This document shows, one piece after another, positions 25,534-34,770 of a stretch of 60,919 nt of DNA. The position numbers and the translations under genes are program-made. The stretch is taken from assembly GCF_019429485.1 (NCBI RefSeq), contig NZ_JAHXZN010000014.1:1-60919 (forward strand). The letters are read 5' to 3'. Each line of letters begins with the position of its first letter. Positions within the stretch are counted from its first letter, which is position 1. This stretch comes from Sphingomonas citri (lineage in GTDB: Bacteria > Pseudomonadota > Alphaproteobacteria > Sphingomonadales > Sphingomonadaceae). The notes under the pieces were generated by a model. The model ran no database searches, was not told the DNA's origin, and saw only the letters and a list, made by a program, of their open reading frames with translations.

Positions 25534-27056
25534 GCCGGCGCGCGCGCGAGATAGGCGTCGACCCGCTCGGCGGTGCCCGGGGGGACGTGGAGCCCGAGCT
25601 TGCTGCGACGATAGAGCACGTCCTCCGCGGTGCGCGCCCACTCGGTCGCGGCGAGATAGTCGAGCTCGCGCGCGGTGAGCCCGGCGCCGAACTCCTCGCC
25701 GAGGTCGGCGGCGGTGTGCGCCTCCCCGAGCAGCACGCGCGCCTTCGTGCCATAGGCGCGCGCCAGCCGGCGCAGCAGCGCGCGGTCGATCGCGGGATAG
25801 TCGCGCGCCAGTGAGTCGACGAGCGGCTCGAACCCTTCCGCCGGGAAGTCGCCCCCCGGCAGCGTCGCACCCGCGGTCCAGGCGCCCCCGGCGTCGGGGA
25901 AGGTGTCCGCCAGCTCCGCCATCGCGTGCTCTGCGAGCTTGCGATAGGTGGTGATCTTGCCGCCGAAGATGCTCAGCATCGGCGCGTTCTCGTTGGCGCC
26001 GGCGGGGCCGCGGTCGAGGTCGAGCACATAGTCGCGCGTCACCGCCGAGGCGCTGGCGGCCTTGTCGTCGTACAGCGGGCGGATGCCGGCGTAGCTCCAC
26101 ACGATCTGCTCGCGCGTGACCGGGGCCTCGAAGTAGCGCGCGATCGTCTCGAGCAGATAGTCGGTCTCGTGCGGCGCGATCGCGGCGCGGCCGGGCGCGC
26201 CTTCCCACGCCTCGTCGGTGGTGCCGACCAGGGTGAAGGCGCCCTCGTAGGGGATGGCGAAGACGATGCGTCGGTCGGGGTTCTGCAGCATGAAGGCGTG
26301 GTCGCCCGCGTAGAGCCGCGGCACGACGATATGGCTGCCCTTGACCAGCCGCACCCCGCGGTCGTCGCGCGCGTGCGGCACGCGCGACAGGATGTCGGCG
26401 ACCCACGGCCCGGCGGCGTTGACCAGCGCGCGCGCGGTGAGGGTGCGCTCGCCGCCGTCGTCGGCGAGCGTCGCGCGCCAGCCGCCGCCCGCGCGCGCGG
26501 CGTCGACGAGGCGGGTGCGCGTGAGCACGGTGGCGCCGCGGTCGGCGGCGTCGCGCGCGTTGAGCACGACCAATCGGCTGTCCTGGACCCAGCAGTCGGA
26601 ATAGACAAAGGCGCGGCCGCGCTGGCGCAGCCCGTCGCCGCGCGGATCGTTCGCCAGTCGGATCGTCTCGGTGGCGGGCAGGCGCTCGCGCCCGCCGAGA
26701 TGGTCGTAGAGGAACAGCCCGGCGCGCACCATCCAGGCCGGACGCGGCGAGTTCGTCTGCGGCAGCACGAAGCGCAGCGGCCAGATGATATGTGGCGCCA
26801 TCGCCCACAGCCGCTCGCGTTCGATCAGCGCCTCGCGCACCAGCCGCACCTCGCCATATTCGAGGTAGCGCAGCCCGCCGTGGATCAGCTTGGTCGAGGC
26901 CGAGGAGGTGTGCGCGGCGAGATCATCCTGCTCCACCAGCGTCACGCGCAGGCCACGCCCGGCGGCGTCGCGCGCGATGCCGGCGCCGTTGATCCCGCCC
27001 CCGACCACCAGCAGATCCGTGTCGAACCCGTCGCGTGTCTCGTTCCCGCTCGCCAT
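25530..27056 (-). CDS. glpD: Glycerol-3-phosphate dehydrogenase (FAD-dependent, aerobic)
   Basis: A 508-residue membrane-associated flavoenzyme. The FAD fold (LLVVGGGINGAGIARDAAGRG) begins at about residue 14, followed by the STKLIHGGLRYLEYGEVRLV signature. It oxidises glycerol 3-phosphate to dihydroxyacetone phosphate and passes electrons to quinone. An upstream ATG at 27128 would add 24 residues read across the promoter region, so I use 27056. It is divergent from glpF across a 110-base gap with a candidate GlpR operator and overlaps glpR downstream. Confidence 0.96.
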   Translation of the reverse strand: MASGNETRDGFDTDLLVVGGGINGAGIARDAAGRGLRVTLVEQDDLAAHTSSASTKLIHGGLRYLEYGEVRLVREALIERERLWAMAPHIIWPLRFVLPQTNSPRPAWMVRAGLFLYDHLGGRERLPATETIRLANDPRGDGLRQRGRAFVYSDCWVQDSRLVVLNARDAADRGATVLTRTRLVDAARAGGGWRATLADDGGERTLTARALVNAAGPWVADILSRVPHARDDRGVRLVKGSHIVVPRLYAGDHAFMLQNPDRRIVFAIPYEGAFTLVGTTDEAWEGAPGRAAIAPHETDYLLETIARYFEAPVTREQIVWSYAGIRPLYDDKAASASAVTRDYVLDLDRGPAGANENAPMLSIFGGKITTYRKLAEHAMAELADTFPDAGGAWTAGATLPGGDFPAEGFEPLVDSLARDYPAIDRALLRRLARAYGTKARVLLGEAHTAADLGEEFGAGLTARELDYLAATEWARTAEDVLYRRSKLGLHVPPGTAERVDAYLARAPA

Positions 27057-27090
27057 CGCGCGAATATGAGCCGCGCCCGCCGAGACTTCA

Positions 27091-27117
27091 AACGAAGATG
27101 TTGACGTTCGTTCGAAC
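27091..27117. promoter_or_regulatory. Candidate GlpR operator between glpD and glpF
   Basis: The 110-base divergent gap holds AACGAA (27091-27096) facing TTCGTT (27107-27112), partly overlapping the perfect palindrome GTTCGAAC (27110-27117). TTCG/CGAA half-sites are the form of GlpR-type operators as I recall them. The position would let one repressor control both glpD-glpR and glpF-glpK. Confidence 0.5.
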
Positions 27118-27166
27118 CCGGCGGACAAAAGTCGGCGACGGTCACGACGGCCGCGGGGAGAGGGAC

Positions 27167-27970
27167 ATGGCGGAGGAAGCGGCGCCGGCGGTCAGCACGC
27201 TGCGCGGCGAGCTGATCTCGGAGATGCTCGCGGTGGCGATCATCATCACGCTGGGCGACTCGGCCGCGGCGATGATCACGCTGTACGACCCTAGCCCCTA
27301 CGCGACCGCTTATTGGGGCGTCTGCATCGCCTGGGGCCTCGCGGTGACGATCGCGATCTACGTCACCGGCGCGGTCTCGGGCACGCACGCCAACCCGGCG
27401 GTGACGCTGGCGCTGACATTGTTCCGCGACTTTCCGCGCCGCAAGGTGCTGCCCTATGTGGTGGCGCAGGTGGCGGGCGCGATGATCGGGGCGGCGCTGG
27501 TCTATCAGCTCTTCGGCCCGGTGATCGACGCCTATAACGCCAGCCACGCGCTCACCCGCGCGCAGGGCGGCGCGGCGGGCGTGTTCTTCACCGCGCCGGG
27601 GCTGCACATCACCGCGCTCCACGCCTTCTGGGACGAGGTGGTGCTCACCGCGATCCTGCTGCTCGGCATCTTCGCCATCACCGACGAGTTCAACACCTCC
27701 GCACCGATGGCCAATGCCAGCGCGCTGATCATCGGCCTGCTGGTGGCGTGCATCGGCGCCTCGGCGGGGTTCCTTGAGGGCTGGCCGATCAACCCAGCGC
27801 GTGACTTCGGGCCGCGACTGTTCTGCTGGCTGCTCGGCTGGGGCGAGTCGGCCTTCCCCGGGCCGGACCATTATTGGTGGGTGCCGATCGCGGGGCCGCT
27901 GGTGGGTGGCGTCGTCGGCGCGGGGCTCTATCAGTTCCTGGTCAAGCCGTATCTGCCGCGGCGGCGCTGA
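27167..27970 (+). CDS. glpF: Aquaporin family glycerol facilitator
   Basis: A 267-residue inner-membrane channel of the MIP family with six hydrophobic segments and both pore motifs: THANPAVT in the first half and INPARDFGPR in the second. The Asp after NPAR in the second motif is the usual mark of glycerol-conducting members. GGGGAGAGGG lies just before the start at 27167. glpK follows after 11 bases, so they are cotranscribed. It lets glycerol diffuse into the cell. A water-only role is unlikely given the operon. Confidence 0.9.
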   Translation: MAEEAAPAVSTLRGELISEMLAVAIIITLGDSAAAMITLYDPSPYATAYWGVCIAWGLAVTIAIYVTGAVSGTHANPAVTLALTLFRDFPRRKVLPYVVAQVAGAMIGAALVYQLFGPVIDAYNASHALTRAQGGAAGVFFTAPGLHITALHAFWDEVVLTAILLLGIFAITDEFNTSAPMANASALIIGLLVACIGASAGFLEGWPINPARDFGPRLFCWLLGWGESAFPGPDHYWWVPIAGPLVGGVVGAGLYQFLVKPYLPRRR

Positions 27971-27981
27971 GGAGAGGGATC

Positions 27982-29478
27982 ATGGCCGATACCAAGAACC
28001 ACGTGCTGGCGATCGACCAGGGCACCACCTCCACCCGCGCGATCGTCTTCGACCGCGACGCGCGCCCGGTCGCCACCGCGCAGACCGAGTTCGCGCAGCA
28101 TTATCCCGAGGGCGGCTGGGTCGAGCACGATCCCGAGGACATCTGGCGCGACACGCTCCAGGTCGCGCGCGAGGCGATCGCGCGAAGCGGCGTCGGCGCG
28201 GCGGGCGTCGCCGCGATCGGCATCACCAACCAGCGCGAGACGGTGGTGGTGTGGGACCGCGCCAGCGGCGAGCCGATCCACCGCGCGATCGTCTGGCAGG
28301 ACCGCCGCACCGCCAAGCTCTGCGCCGAGCTCAAGGCGGCCGGGCACGAGCCGGCGGTGCGCGCCAAGACGGGGCTGCTGATCGACCCCTATTTCTCCGC
28401 CACCAAGCTCGCCTGGATCCTCGATCACGTCGAGGGCGCGCGCGAGCGGGCGGAGCGCGGCGAGCTGGCGTTCGGCACGATCGACAGCTTCCTGCTGTGG
28501 CGGCTGACCGGCGGGCAGGTCCATGCCACCGACGTCACCAACGCGGGCCGCACCTTGCTCTACGACATCCGTGCGCAGCGCTGGGACGAGGAATTGTGCC
28601 GCCTGTTCGACGTGCCGATGGCGCTGCTGCCCGAGGTGCACGACAACAGCCGGATCTTCGGCCACACCGCCGCGGGGCTGTTCGACGAGGCGATCCCCAT
28701 CGCGGGCATCGCCGGCGACCAGCAGGCCGCGCTGATCGGCCAGGCGTGTTTCGATGTCGGCATGGCCAAGTCGACCTATGGCACCGGCTGCTTCCTGCTG
28801 CTCAACACCGGCACCGAGGCGATCGAGTCGGAGCACCGGCTGCTCACCACGCCGGCCTATCGGCTCGACGGGACGATGACCTACGCGCTGGAGGGATCGA
28901 TCTTCGTCGCGGGCGCGGCGGTGAAATGGCTGCGCGACGGCATCGGCGTGATCACGCACGCGCGCGAGACCAACGACATGGCGACGCAGGTGCCCGACAG
29001 CCACGGCGTCTACATGGTGCCCGCTTTCGTCGGGCTCGGCGCGCCGCACTGGGACCCCGACGCGCGCGGCGCGATCTTCGGGCTGACACTCGGCGCGACG
29101 CAGGCGCACCTCGCACGCGCCGCGCTGGAGGCGGTGGGCTATCAGACGATGGACCTCACCGCGGCGATGATCGCGGACGGGGGCGCCGCGCCCGCGACGA
29201 TCCGCGTCGACGGCGGCATGGCGGCGAACGACTGGCTGTGCCAGTTCCTCGCCGATCTGCTCGAAGTGGCGGTGGAGCGGCCGGTGCATCTTGAGACCAC
29301 CGCGCTCGGCGCCGCCTTCCTCGCCGGGCTGGCGACGGGGGTGTGGGCCGACCTCGACGCGGTGCGCGCCACCTGGGCGCGGCGCGACTGTTTCGAGCCG
29401 CGCATGGCCGCGGCGGACCGCGAGCGGCTCGTGGCGGGCTGGCAGGTGGCGGTCGCGAAGACGCTGACGACGGGGTGA
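27982..29478 (+). CDS. glpK: Glycerol kinase
   Basis: A 498-residue FGGY kinase with the N-terminal DQGTTSTRAIVFD loop (residues 12-24), the substrate-binding TNQRETVVVWD segment, the GDQQAALIGQ catalytic-Asp region and the AKSTYGTGCFLLLN nucleotide motif. It traps glycerol as glycerol 3-phosphate. GGAGAGGG lies in the 11-base gap after glpF. An open frame extends upstream into glpF but has no biological start. A convergent repeat follows. Confidence 0.97.
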   Translation: MADTKNHVLAIDQGTTSTRAIVFDRDARPVATAQTEFAQHYPEGGWVEHDPEDIWRDTLQVAREAIARSGVGAAGVAAIGITNQRETVVVWDRASGEPIHRAIVWQDRRTAKLCAELKAAGHEPAVRAKTGLLIDPYFSATKLAWILDHVEGARERAERGELAFGTIDSFLLWRLTGGQVHATDVTNAGRTLLYDIRAQRWDEELCRLFDVPMALLPEVHDNSRIFGHTAAGLFDEAIPIAGIAGDQQAALIGQACFDVGMAKSTYGTGCFLLLNTGTEAIESEHRLLTTPAYRLDGTMTYALEGSIFVAGAAVKWLRDGIGVITHARETNDMATQVPDSHGVYMVPAFVGLGAPHWDPDARGAIFGLTLGATQAHLARAALEAVGYQTMDLTAAMIADGGAAPATIRVDGGMAANDWLCQFLADLLEVAVERPVHLETTALGAAFLAGLATGVWADLDAVRATWARRDCFEPRMAAADRERLVAGWQVAVAKTLTTG

Positions 29479-29482
29479 CGGG

Positions 29483-29598
29483 GCACTTCGAGACGAGGGG
29501 TCGACAGGCTCAGCCTCTCCTCAGCGCGAACGGGTGAGGACGGAGACACCGTTCGTGCTGAGGAGGCGCTGAGCACGTCGAAGCGCCGTCTCGAAGCA
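29483..29598. repeat. REP-like paired palindrome, family C copy 2
   Basis: CACTTCGAGACGAGGGGTCG ... CTCAGCCTCTCCTCAGCGCG faces CTGAGGAGGCGCTGAGCACG ... GCGCCGTCTCGAAGC, matching 20588-20710. It lies between convergent glpK and the Pit transporter gene and may terminate both. Confidence 0.85.
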
Positions 29599-29624
29599 CA
29601 TGGCGTGGCGACCTGTCGAACGGT

Positions 29625-30638
29625 TCAGAACAGCAGCGTCAGCGAGTAGACCAGCGCGCCCACCGCGGCCGAGGCGGGGATGGTGATCACCCATGCCACC
29701 ACCACGTTCTTCGCCACGCCCCAACGCACCGCCGAGGCGCGCCGCGCGACGCCGGCGCCGATGATCGAGCCCGTGATCGTATGCGTGGTCGAGACCGGGA
29801 TCCCCAAGGTCGACGCGCCGAACAGTACGATCGAGCCCGCCAGCGAGGCGCTGAACCCCTGGTGCTGCGACAGCCGCGTGATGCGCGAGCCCATCGTCTC
29901 GATGATCCGCCAGCCGCCGGTCATCGTGCCGAGCCCGATCGCCACGTAGCAGCTGATCGCGACCCAGTGCGGCACCTCGAACGGTCCCGTCAGATAGCCG
30001 GTCGAGTAGAGCAGGACGGTGATGATCCCCATCGTCTTCTGCGCGTCGTTGAGACCGTGGCTGAGCGAGTAGGCGGCGGACGACATCAGGTGCAGCACGC
30101 GGAACGAACGCTCCGCCTGGTTGGCGGTGCGGCGCCGCAGTGCCCAGCTCGACAGCAGCATCACCAGCATCGCCAGGAACATCCCGATCGTCGGCGAGAG
30201 CACGATCGCGATCAGCGTCTTGTTGAGTCCGGCCCATTTCACGCCCGAGAGCCCGGCATGCGCCACGCCCGCACCGATCAGGCCGCCGACCAGCGCGTGG
30301 CTGCTCGACGAGGGGATGCCCTTCAGCCAGGTGATGACGTTCCACGTCATCGCCCCGCCGAGCGCGCCGAAGATCACCGCCGGGGTGACCACCTCCTGCG
30401 CGATCAGCCCCTTGCCGATCGTCTCGGCGACGGCGTGGAGGCTCGGCACCGCCAGCGTCAGGAAATAGGCGGCGAAGTTGAAGAAGGCGGCGAACACCAC
30501 CGCCTGCACCGGCGACAGCAGCCGGGTCGCCACCACCGTGGCGATCGAGTTGGCGGCGTCGTGCAGCCCGTTCAGATAATCGAACGCCAGCGCGACCAGG
30601 ATGAGGCCGACCAGCAGCGGAAAGGCGAGCTCGTGCAT
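29625..30638 (-). CDS. pit: Inorganic phosphate transporter, PiT family
   Basis: A 337-residue membrane protein with about ten hydrophobic segments. The two PiT repeats show YLNGLHDAANSIATVVATR near the N-terminus and HGLNDAQKTMGII in the second half. It carries out low-affinity phosphate uptake, probably as a metal-phosphate:proton symporter. The DUF47 gene lies 9 bases upstream on the same strand, the usual operon for Pit and its accessory protein. It is shorter than E. coli PitA (about 500 residues), as is common in this subgroup. Confidence 0.93.
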   Translation of the reverse strand: MHELAFPLLVGLILVALAFDYLNGLHDAANSIATVVATRLLSPVQAVVFAAFFNFAAYFLTLAVPSLHAVAETIGKGLIAQEVVTPAVIFGALGGAMTWNVITWLKGIPSSSSHALVGGLIGAGVAHAGLSGVKWAGLNKTLIAIVLSPTIGMFLAMLVMLLSSWALRRRTANQAERSFRVLHLMSSAAYSLSHGLNDAQKTMGIITVLLYSTGYLTGPFEVPHWVAISCYVAIGLGTMTGGWRIIETMGSRITRLSQHQGFSASLAGSIVLFGASTLGIPVSTTHTITGSIIGAGVARRASAVRWGVAKNVVVAWVITIPASAAVGALVYSLTLLF

Positions 30639-30647
30639 GGCCGCGGC

Positions 30648-31292
30648 TCAGGCGTGGTCGATGACGATGCCATCGATCTCGTCGGCGACGTCCTCGAAGG
30701 CGTCGAGCACGCGCTCGAGATGCTTGTACAGCTCGCGCTCCACCACGAAGCGGAGCGTGTCGGTGCGGCCGAACTCACCGAGCGAGCGCTTCAGCCCGGC
30801 GGCGTGCATCTCGTCGGCACGACCCTCGATGCGGATCAACTGCTCGGTGAAGTCGTGCAGCTTCTGCCCGTTGCGGCTGACGTCGCGCAGCAGCGGCATC
30901 GCCGCGACCGCGAGCTCGGCCGCCTCCACCGCGGCGGCGGCCATCTCTCGCATCTCGGGGGCGAACTCGCGCACCTGGTAGAGGTCGATCGCGGCGGCGG
31001 CGGCCTGCATCTCGTCGACCGTGTCGTCGAGCGCGCCGATCAGCGTGGCGATCGCGCCGCGGTCGAACGGCGTCAGGAAGGTCGAACGCACCGTCTTGAG
31101 CACGTCGCGGGTGATCTCGTCGGCGCGGTGCTCGTGGGCGATGATCTCGGCGATCATCGCCGCCGCATCGCACTCGCCGCCGACCAGCTTGGCGAGCGCG
31201 CGCGCGCCCGCCAGGTCGGTCACGGCGTGCGCCTCGAACATCTCGAAGAAATTGCCCGTCCTCGGCAGAAGACGCTGGAACCAAGCGAACAT
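30648..31292 (-). CDS. DUF47 family protein, PhoU-like Pit accessory/regulator
   Basis: A 214-residue, mostly helical cytoplasmic protein. It begins MFAWFQRLLPRTGNFFEMFE, the typical start of the DUF47 (TIGR00153) group, and continues with repeated helices (EIIAHEHRADEITRDVL) like PhoU. It precedes pit by 9 bases and probably controls Pit activity or assembly. GGGAG precedes the start at 31292; upstream in-frame starts give non-matching residues. Four-helix bundles of this type can bind metals, but no ligand set is obvious here. Confidence 0.9.
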   Translation of the reverse strand: MFAWFQRLLPRTGNFFEMFEAHAVTDLAGARALAKLVGGECDAAAMIAEIIAHEHRADEITRDVLKTVRSTFLTPFDRGAIATLIGALDDTVDEMQAAAAAIDLYQVREFAPEMREMAAAAVEAAELAVAAMPLLRDVSRNGQKLHDFTEQLIRIEGRADEMHAAGLKRSLGEFGRTDTLRFVVERELYKHLERVLDAFEDVADEIDGIVIDHA

Positions 31293-31520
31293 CGAACTCC
31301 CATCCCCACCCGAAGGTGTTTCCCGTCCCGATAGCCCGAAGCACGAGTTGCGCGCGGCGCCAAGCAAAACCGAGCGGCGCCATGGCCGAGACATGTGACA
31401 CTTGGGTTGCAGCGCCATCGGCGGTTTCGTCCCGAAAACCGATAACCTGCATCAAAGCCATTGTTTTTAAAGGAACAACCGTCGGCGCACCAGCTTGATC
31501 GGGGGAGCAAGGAGAGACGC

Positions 31521-32042
31521 ATGCCAAGCTATTCCAACGACGTGGTCCAGTCGGTGTTCGTGACCGGGTTGAAGAACGCGCACGGAGTCGAGCATCAGGC
31601 GCTCGCGCTGATCGACCGCCAGCTCGACCATCTCGCCAACTATCCGGAGGTTGCCGCGCAGCTGCGCATGCACCGTGCCGAGACCGAGGAGCAGATCCAG
31701 CGGCTGGAGGAGATCCTCGCCGGCTTCGGCGAGACTCACTCGGTGCTCAAGGACGCGGCGCTGTCGTTCACCGGCAACATGGCGGCGCTGGCGCACGTGT
31801 TCGCGCCCGACGAGATCCTCAAGAACAGCTTCGCCAACTTCGCCTTCGAGAATTTCGAGGCGGCGAGCTACAAATCGCTGCTGACGCTGGCGGACGCCGG
31901 CGGCTTCCAGCAGCCGGTGTCGCTGCTGACGGCGTCGCTCAACGAGGAGCTGGCGATGGCCGCCTGGGTCGACGGGCACAATGCCGAGCTGACGCTTAAA
32001 TATGTCGAGCGCCGCGCCGCGGGCGAGACGGCGAGCCACTGA
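31521..32042 (+). CDS. YciE/YciF-like ferritin-fold protein (DUF892)
   Basis: A 173-residue protein of four long helices. The HRAETEEQIQRLEEILAGFG segment (about 50-69) and the Glu/His-containing helix starts (KNAHGVEHQALALIDRQLD) match DUF892, a ferritin-like di-iron group often induced by stress. AAGGAGAG lies just before the start. In the 228-base gap upstream a GGAAC box (31472-31476) lies 45 bases before the ATG, as in general-stress promoters, though a clean -10 is not seen. It is divergent from the DUF47 gene and probably independent of phosphate transport. Confidence 0.8.
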   Translation: MPSYSNDVVQSVFVTGLKNAHGVEHQALALIDRQLDHLANYPEVAAQLRMHRAETEEQIQRLEEILAGFGETHSVLKDAALSFTGNMAALAHVFAPDEILKNSFANFAFENFEAASYKSLLTLADAGGFQQPVSLLTASLNEELAMAAWVDGHNAELTLKYVERRAAGETASH

Positions 32043-32051
32043 GGCAAGCGG

Positions 32052-32190
32052 GACTCAACATTCGCGCGGTGACGGCGCGCTCGGCTAAGTGGCGGCGAAT
32101 TCGTGCTTTCGCCGTATCGGGCAGTGCGCTGGCCGGGAGCGAATGTTGCGAATGTTGAGTCGCTGGCGCGGTTCGCGCGAATGTTGAGTC
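32052..32190. repeat. Long inverted repeat with an extra internal arm
   Basis: GACTCAACATTCGCGCG (32052-32068) and its exact reverse complement CGCGCGAATGTTGAGTC (32174-32190) frame 105 bases; a third partial arm, GAATGTTGAGTC, lies at 32150-32161. It sits in the 400-base gap between the YciF-like gene and treY (32043-32442). The rest of that gap shows no gene; CAATCCTCCCCTTGCAGCGG at about 32371-32392 resembles part of repeat family G. Confidence 0.75.
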
Positions 32191-32442
32191 GGGCTGAGCC
32201 ACGCGGCGATCGTGGTTAACGGGCATCGCCGACGCAATCCCGGCCGGCGACGATGAGACAGAGCCGTGCGTTTGTGGCAGACTGAGGCGGCGTAGGACAG
32301 TGGTGAGACTGAAGGTCTTCCGCCGTGAAGTCGTAGGTTAAGTTAACTGCCCGCGCTGATTAGCTTTGCGGCAATCCTCCCCTTGCAGCGGAGGATCGAT
32401 AGTGCGCGCTCGCAACGCAGGTCGCGCCGGGTGCCAGGCCCA

Positions 32443-34770
32443 TCACACCACCGCGAGCGTCACCGGCCCGGCGGCGAACAGCATGCTCGCGGCCATCTCC
32501 TCGCCCGAGGCGAATCGCACGCGCGTGTCGCCCCAGTCGCTCGTCCCGTGCAGCGCCACCGCGCAGCGCAGGGTGCAACCGTCGCCGCGTCGCTCGAACG
32601 CGAGCAGGTACGCGGCACCCGCGCCGCTCACCTCGGCCGCGGCATAATCGCCGTCGCGGAACAGCGCCGGATGGGCACGCCGCAGTGCCAGCAGCTCGGC
32701 GATCAGTCGCAGCTTCGGCGATGCCCCGCGCTCTAGCAGGCGCGCGCGCAGGTCGTAGTCGACCGGCCGGCGGTTGTCGGGGTCGACCAGTGACAGGTCG
32801 GCCAGCTCGGTCCCCTGGTAGAGATCGGGCACGCCCGGCAGGGTGTAGCGCAGCAGCACCAGCGCCAGCGTGTTCGCCTCCGCGATCGGGCGCAGCTCGG
32901 CGAGCAGCGCCTCCACCGCCGCCACGAACGCCGCGTCGGCGAGCCAGCGGTCGAGCAGCGCGTCGGCGGCGGCCTCATAGGCCTCGTCGGGTGCCTCCCA
33001 CGAGGAGCGCAGCTTGGCCTCGCGCAGCGCCTTCTGCTGCCAACCCTTCACGCGCTCGGCGAAGTCGCCGCCGGGGCCGTCGTCGGGCCAGGCGCCGACC
33101 AGCGTCTGGAGCAGCATGTAGGCGTCGGCGGGATCGACCGCCTCGTCCTCGTCGACCCAGCGCAGCGCGAACGTGCGCCACGCCTCCGGCCGCGCGCTCA
33201 GCGCCGCGAGCCGCGCACGCACGTCCTCGCCGCGCTTGTGGTCGTGCGTCGCGGTGGTGAGCATCGCCTGCGGCACCGTGCGGACGCGCTCCTCCATCGC
33301 GGCGTGGAAGGCGGCGGGGGGCAGCGCGAAGGTCTCGGCGTCGAAGCCGACGTCGTTGCGCGACAGCAGCCGACCGTAGCGGTAGAAAGCGGTGTCCTCG
33401 ACCGCCTTGGCCGCGATCGGCGCGGAGAGCTGCTGAAAGCGTCGCACCGCCTCGGCGGCGAGCGCCGCGTCGCCGGGGCCGTCGCCGGCGAGCCAGGCGA
33501 GAACGCGGTCGGTGATCGGCGCCTCGCCCGGCGGGATCAGCTCGGCGACGCGGGCGCGGACCTGCGCGCGCACGGTCTCGTCGCTCGCGGGGGCGGCGTC
33601 GCCGGTGCCGTAGGTGCGATAGACGGGGAAGGCCCACAGCAGCCGCACGATCGCGCGGCGCAGCGCGGCGGGGGTGACGCCGTCGCCGCCGGGCGCGCTC
33701 GCGGCGAGCGCGGCGAAGGCGGCGACGCAGCCGTCGAGCTGTCCCGCGAACTGCCACGACAGCAGGTCCTGCCGCGCCTGGAACTCCTCGGGCTCGAAGG
33801 TCGCGCTGCGCCCGCTGATCTCCTCCCACAGCGCCCCGAGCGGTTCCGCGCCGGCGGGATCGTGGAGCAGCGCGGTGACCTGCTCCATGAAGTCGTAGCC
33901 GCTGGTGCCGTCGATCGCCCAACCCTCCGGCTGCGGCTCGCCCGCGCCGAGGATCTTCTCGACGATGATCCAGGCATCATCGCCGAGCCGCTCGCGCAGG
34001 CGGTGACAATAGCCGATCGGGTCGGTCAGCCCGTCGACATGGTCGACGCGGACGCCGTCGATCAGCCCCTCGTCGTGAAGGCGGAAGTAGAGCGCGTGCG
34101 TCGCCTCGAACACCGCGGGGTCCTCGGCGCGCACACCGGCGAGCTCGTTGATGGTGAAGAAGCGACGCCAGTTGAGCTGGTCGTTGGCGGTGCGCCAATA
34201 AGCGAGCCGGTAATGCTGGCGCTCGAGCAGCGGGGCGAGCGGGTCGGTCCCGGCGCCGTCCTGGTCCTCGTCGCGGATGGGGAAGCGGTGCTCGCCATAG
34301 GCCACCACTTCCCAGCGGTCGCCGTCGCGCTCCACCGCGATGTCGCCGTTATCCAGCGCCTCCGACAGGGGCGCGCCGAGCACGGGCAGGACGATCCGCT
34401 CGCGCCAGTCGATGTCGAAGACCCGCGCGTGCGGGCTCTCGGGGCCGCGCTGGAGGACGTCGGTCCACCAGGCGTTGTGGCCGCCCGCGACGCCCATGTG
34501 GTTGGGGACGATGTCGATGATCACGCCCATGTCGCGCGCGCGCAGCGCGGCGACGAGCGAGCGGAACGCCTCCTCGCCGCCGAGCTCGGGATTGATCCGC
34601 GTCGGGTCGGTGACGTCATAGCCGTGGGTCGAACCCGGCGTCGCCATCGTGATCGGCGAGGCATAGACGTGGCTGACCCCGAGCCGGTCGAGGTACGGCA
34701 CCAGCGCCTCGGCGTCGGCGAAGGTGAAGTCCTTGTGGAACTGGAAGCGATAGGTGGCGCGCGGGGTCAT
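32443..34770 (-). CDS. treY: Malto-oligosyltrehalose synthase
   Basis: A 775-residue GH13 enzyme that turns the reducing-end alpha-1,4 bond of maltodextrins into an alpha,alpha-1,1 bond. Motifs: YQFQFHKDF-like start (TYRFQFHKDFTFADA), VPNHMG, the nucleophile region GVRVDHVDGL and the acid region IIVEKILGAGE. The start at 34770 overlaps the malQ stop by ATGA. It is the last gene of glgX-treZ-malQ-treY. Together with TreZ it releases trehalose. Length and motifs are normal for TreY. Confidence 0.96.
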   Translation of the reverse strand: MTPRATYRFQFHKDFTFADAEALVPYLDRLGVSHVYASPITMATPGSTHGYDVTDPTRINPELGGEEAFRSLVAALRARDMGVIIDIVPNHMGVAGGHNAWWTDVLQRGPESPHARVFDIDWRERIVLPVLGAPLSEALDNGDIAVERDGDRWEVVAYGEHRFPIRDEDQDGAGTDPLAPLLERQHYRLAYWRTANDQLNWRRFFTINELAGVRAEDPAVFEATHALYFRLHDEGLIDGVRVDHVDGLTDPIGYCHRLRERLGDDAWIIVEKILGAGEPQPEGWAIDGTSGYDFMEQVTALLHDPAGAEPLGALWEEISGRSATFEPEEFQARQDLLSWQFAGQLDGCVAAFAALAASAPGGDGVTPAALRRAIVRLLWAFPVYRTYGTGDAAPASDETVRAQVRARVAELIPPGEAPITDRVLAWLAGDGPGDAALAAEAVRRFQQLSAPIAAKAVEDTAFYRYGRLLSRNDVGFDAETFALPPAAFHAAMEERVRTVPQAMLTTATHDHKRGEDVRARLAALSARPEAWRTFALRWVDEDEAVDPADAYMLLQTLVGAWPDDGPGGDFAERVKGWQQKALREAKLRSSWEAPDEAYEAAADALLDRWLADAAFVAAVEALLAELRPIAEANTLALVLLRYTLPGVPDLYQGTELADLSLVDPDNRRPVDYDLRARLLERGASPKLRLIAELLALRRAHPALFRDGDYAAAEVSGAGAAYLLAFERRGDGCTLRCAVALHGTSDWGDTRVRFASGEEMAASMLFAAGPVTLAVV

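Noticed and set aside
32141..32190. Tandem GAATGTTG units as a possible CRISPR or iteron array
   Set aside because: Only three partial units, unequal spacing and opposite orientations; explained as one inverted repeat with an extra arm.
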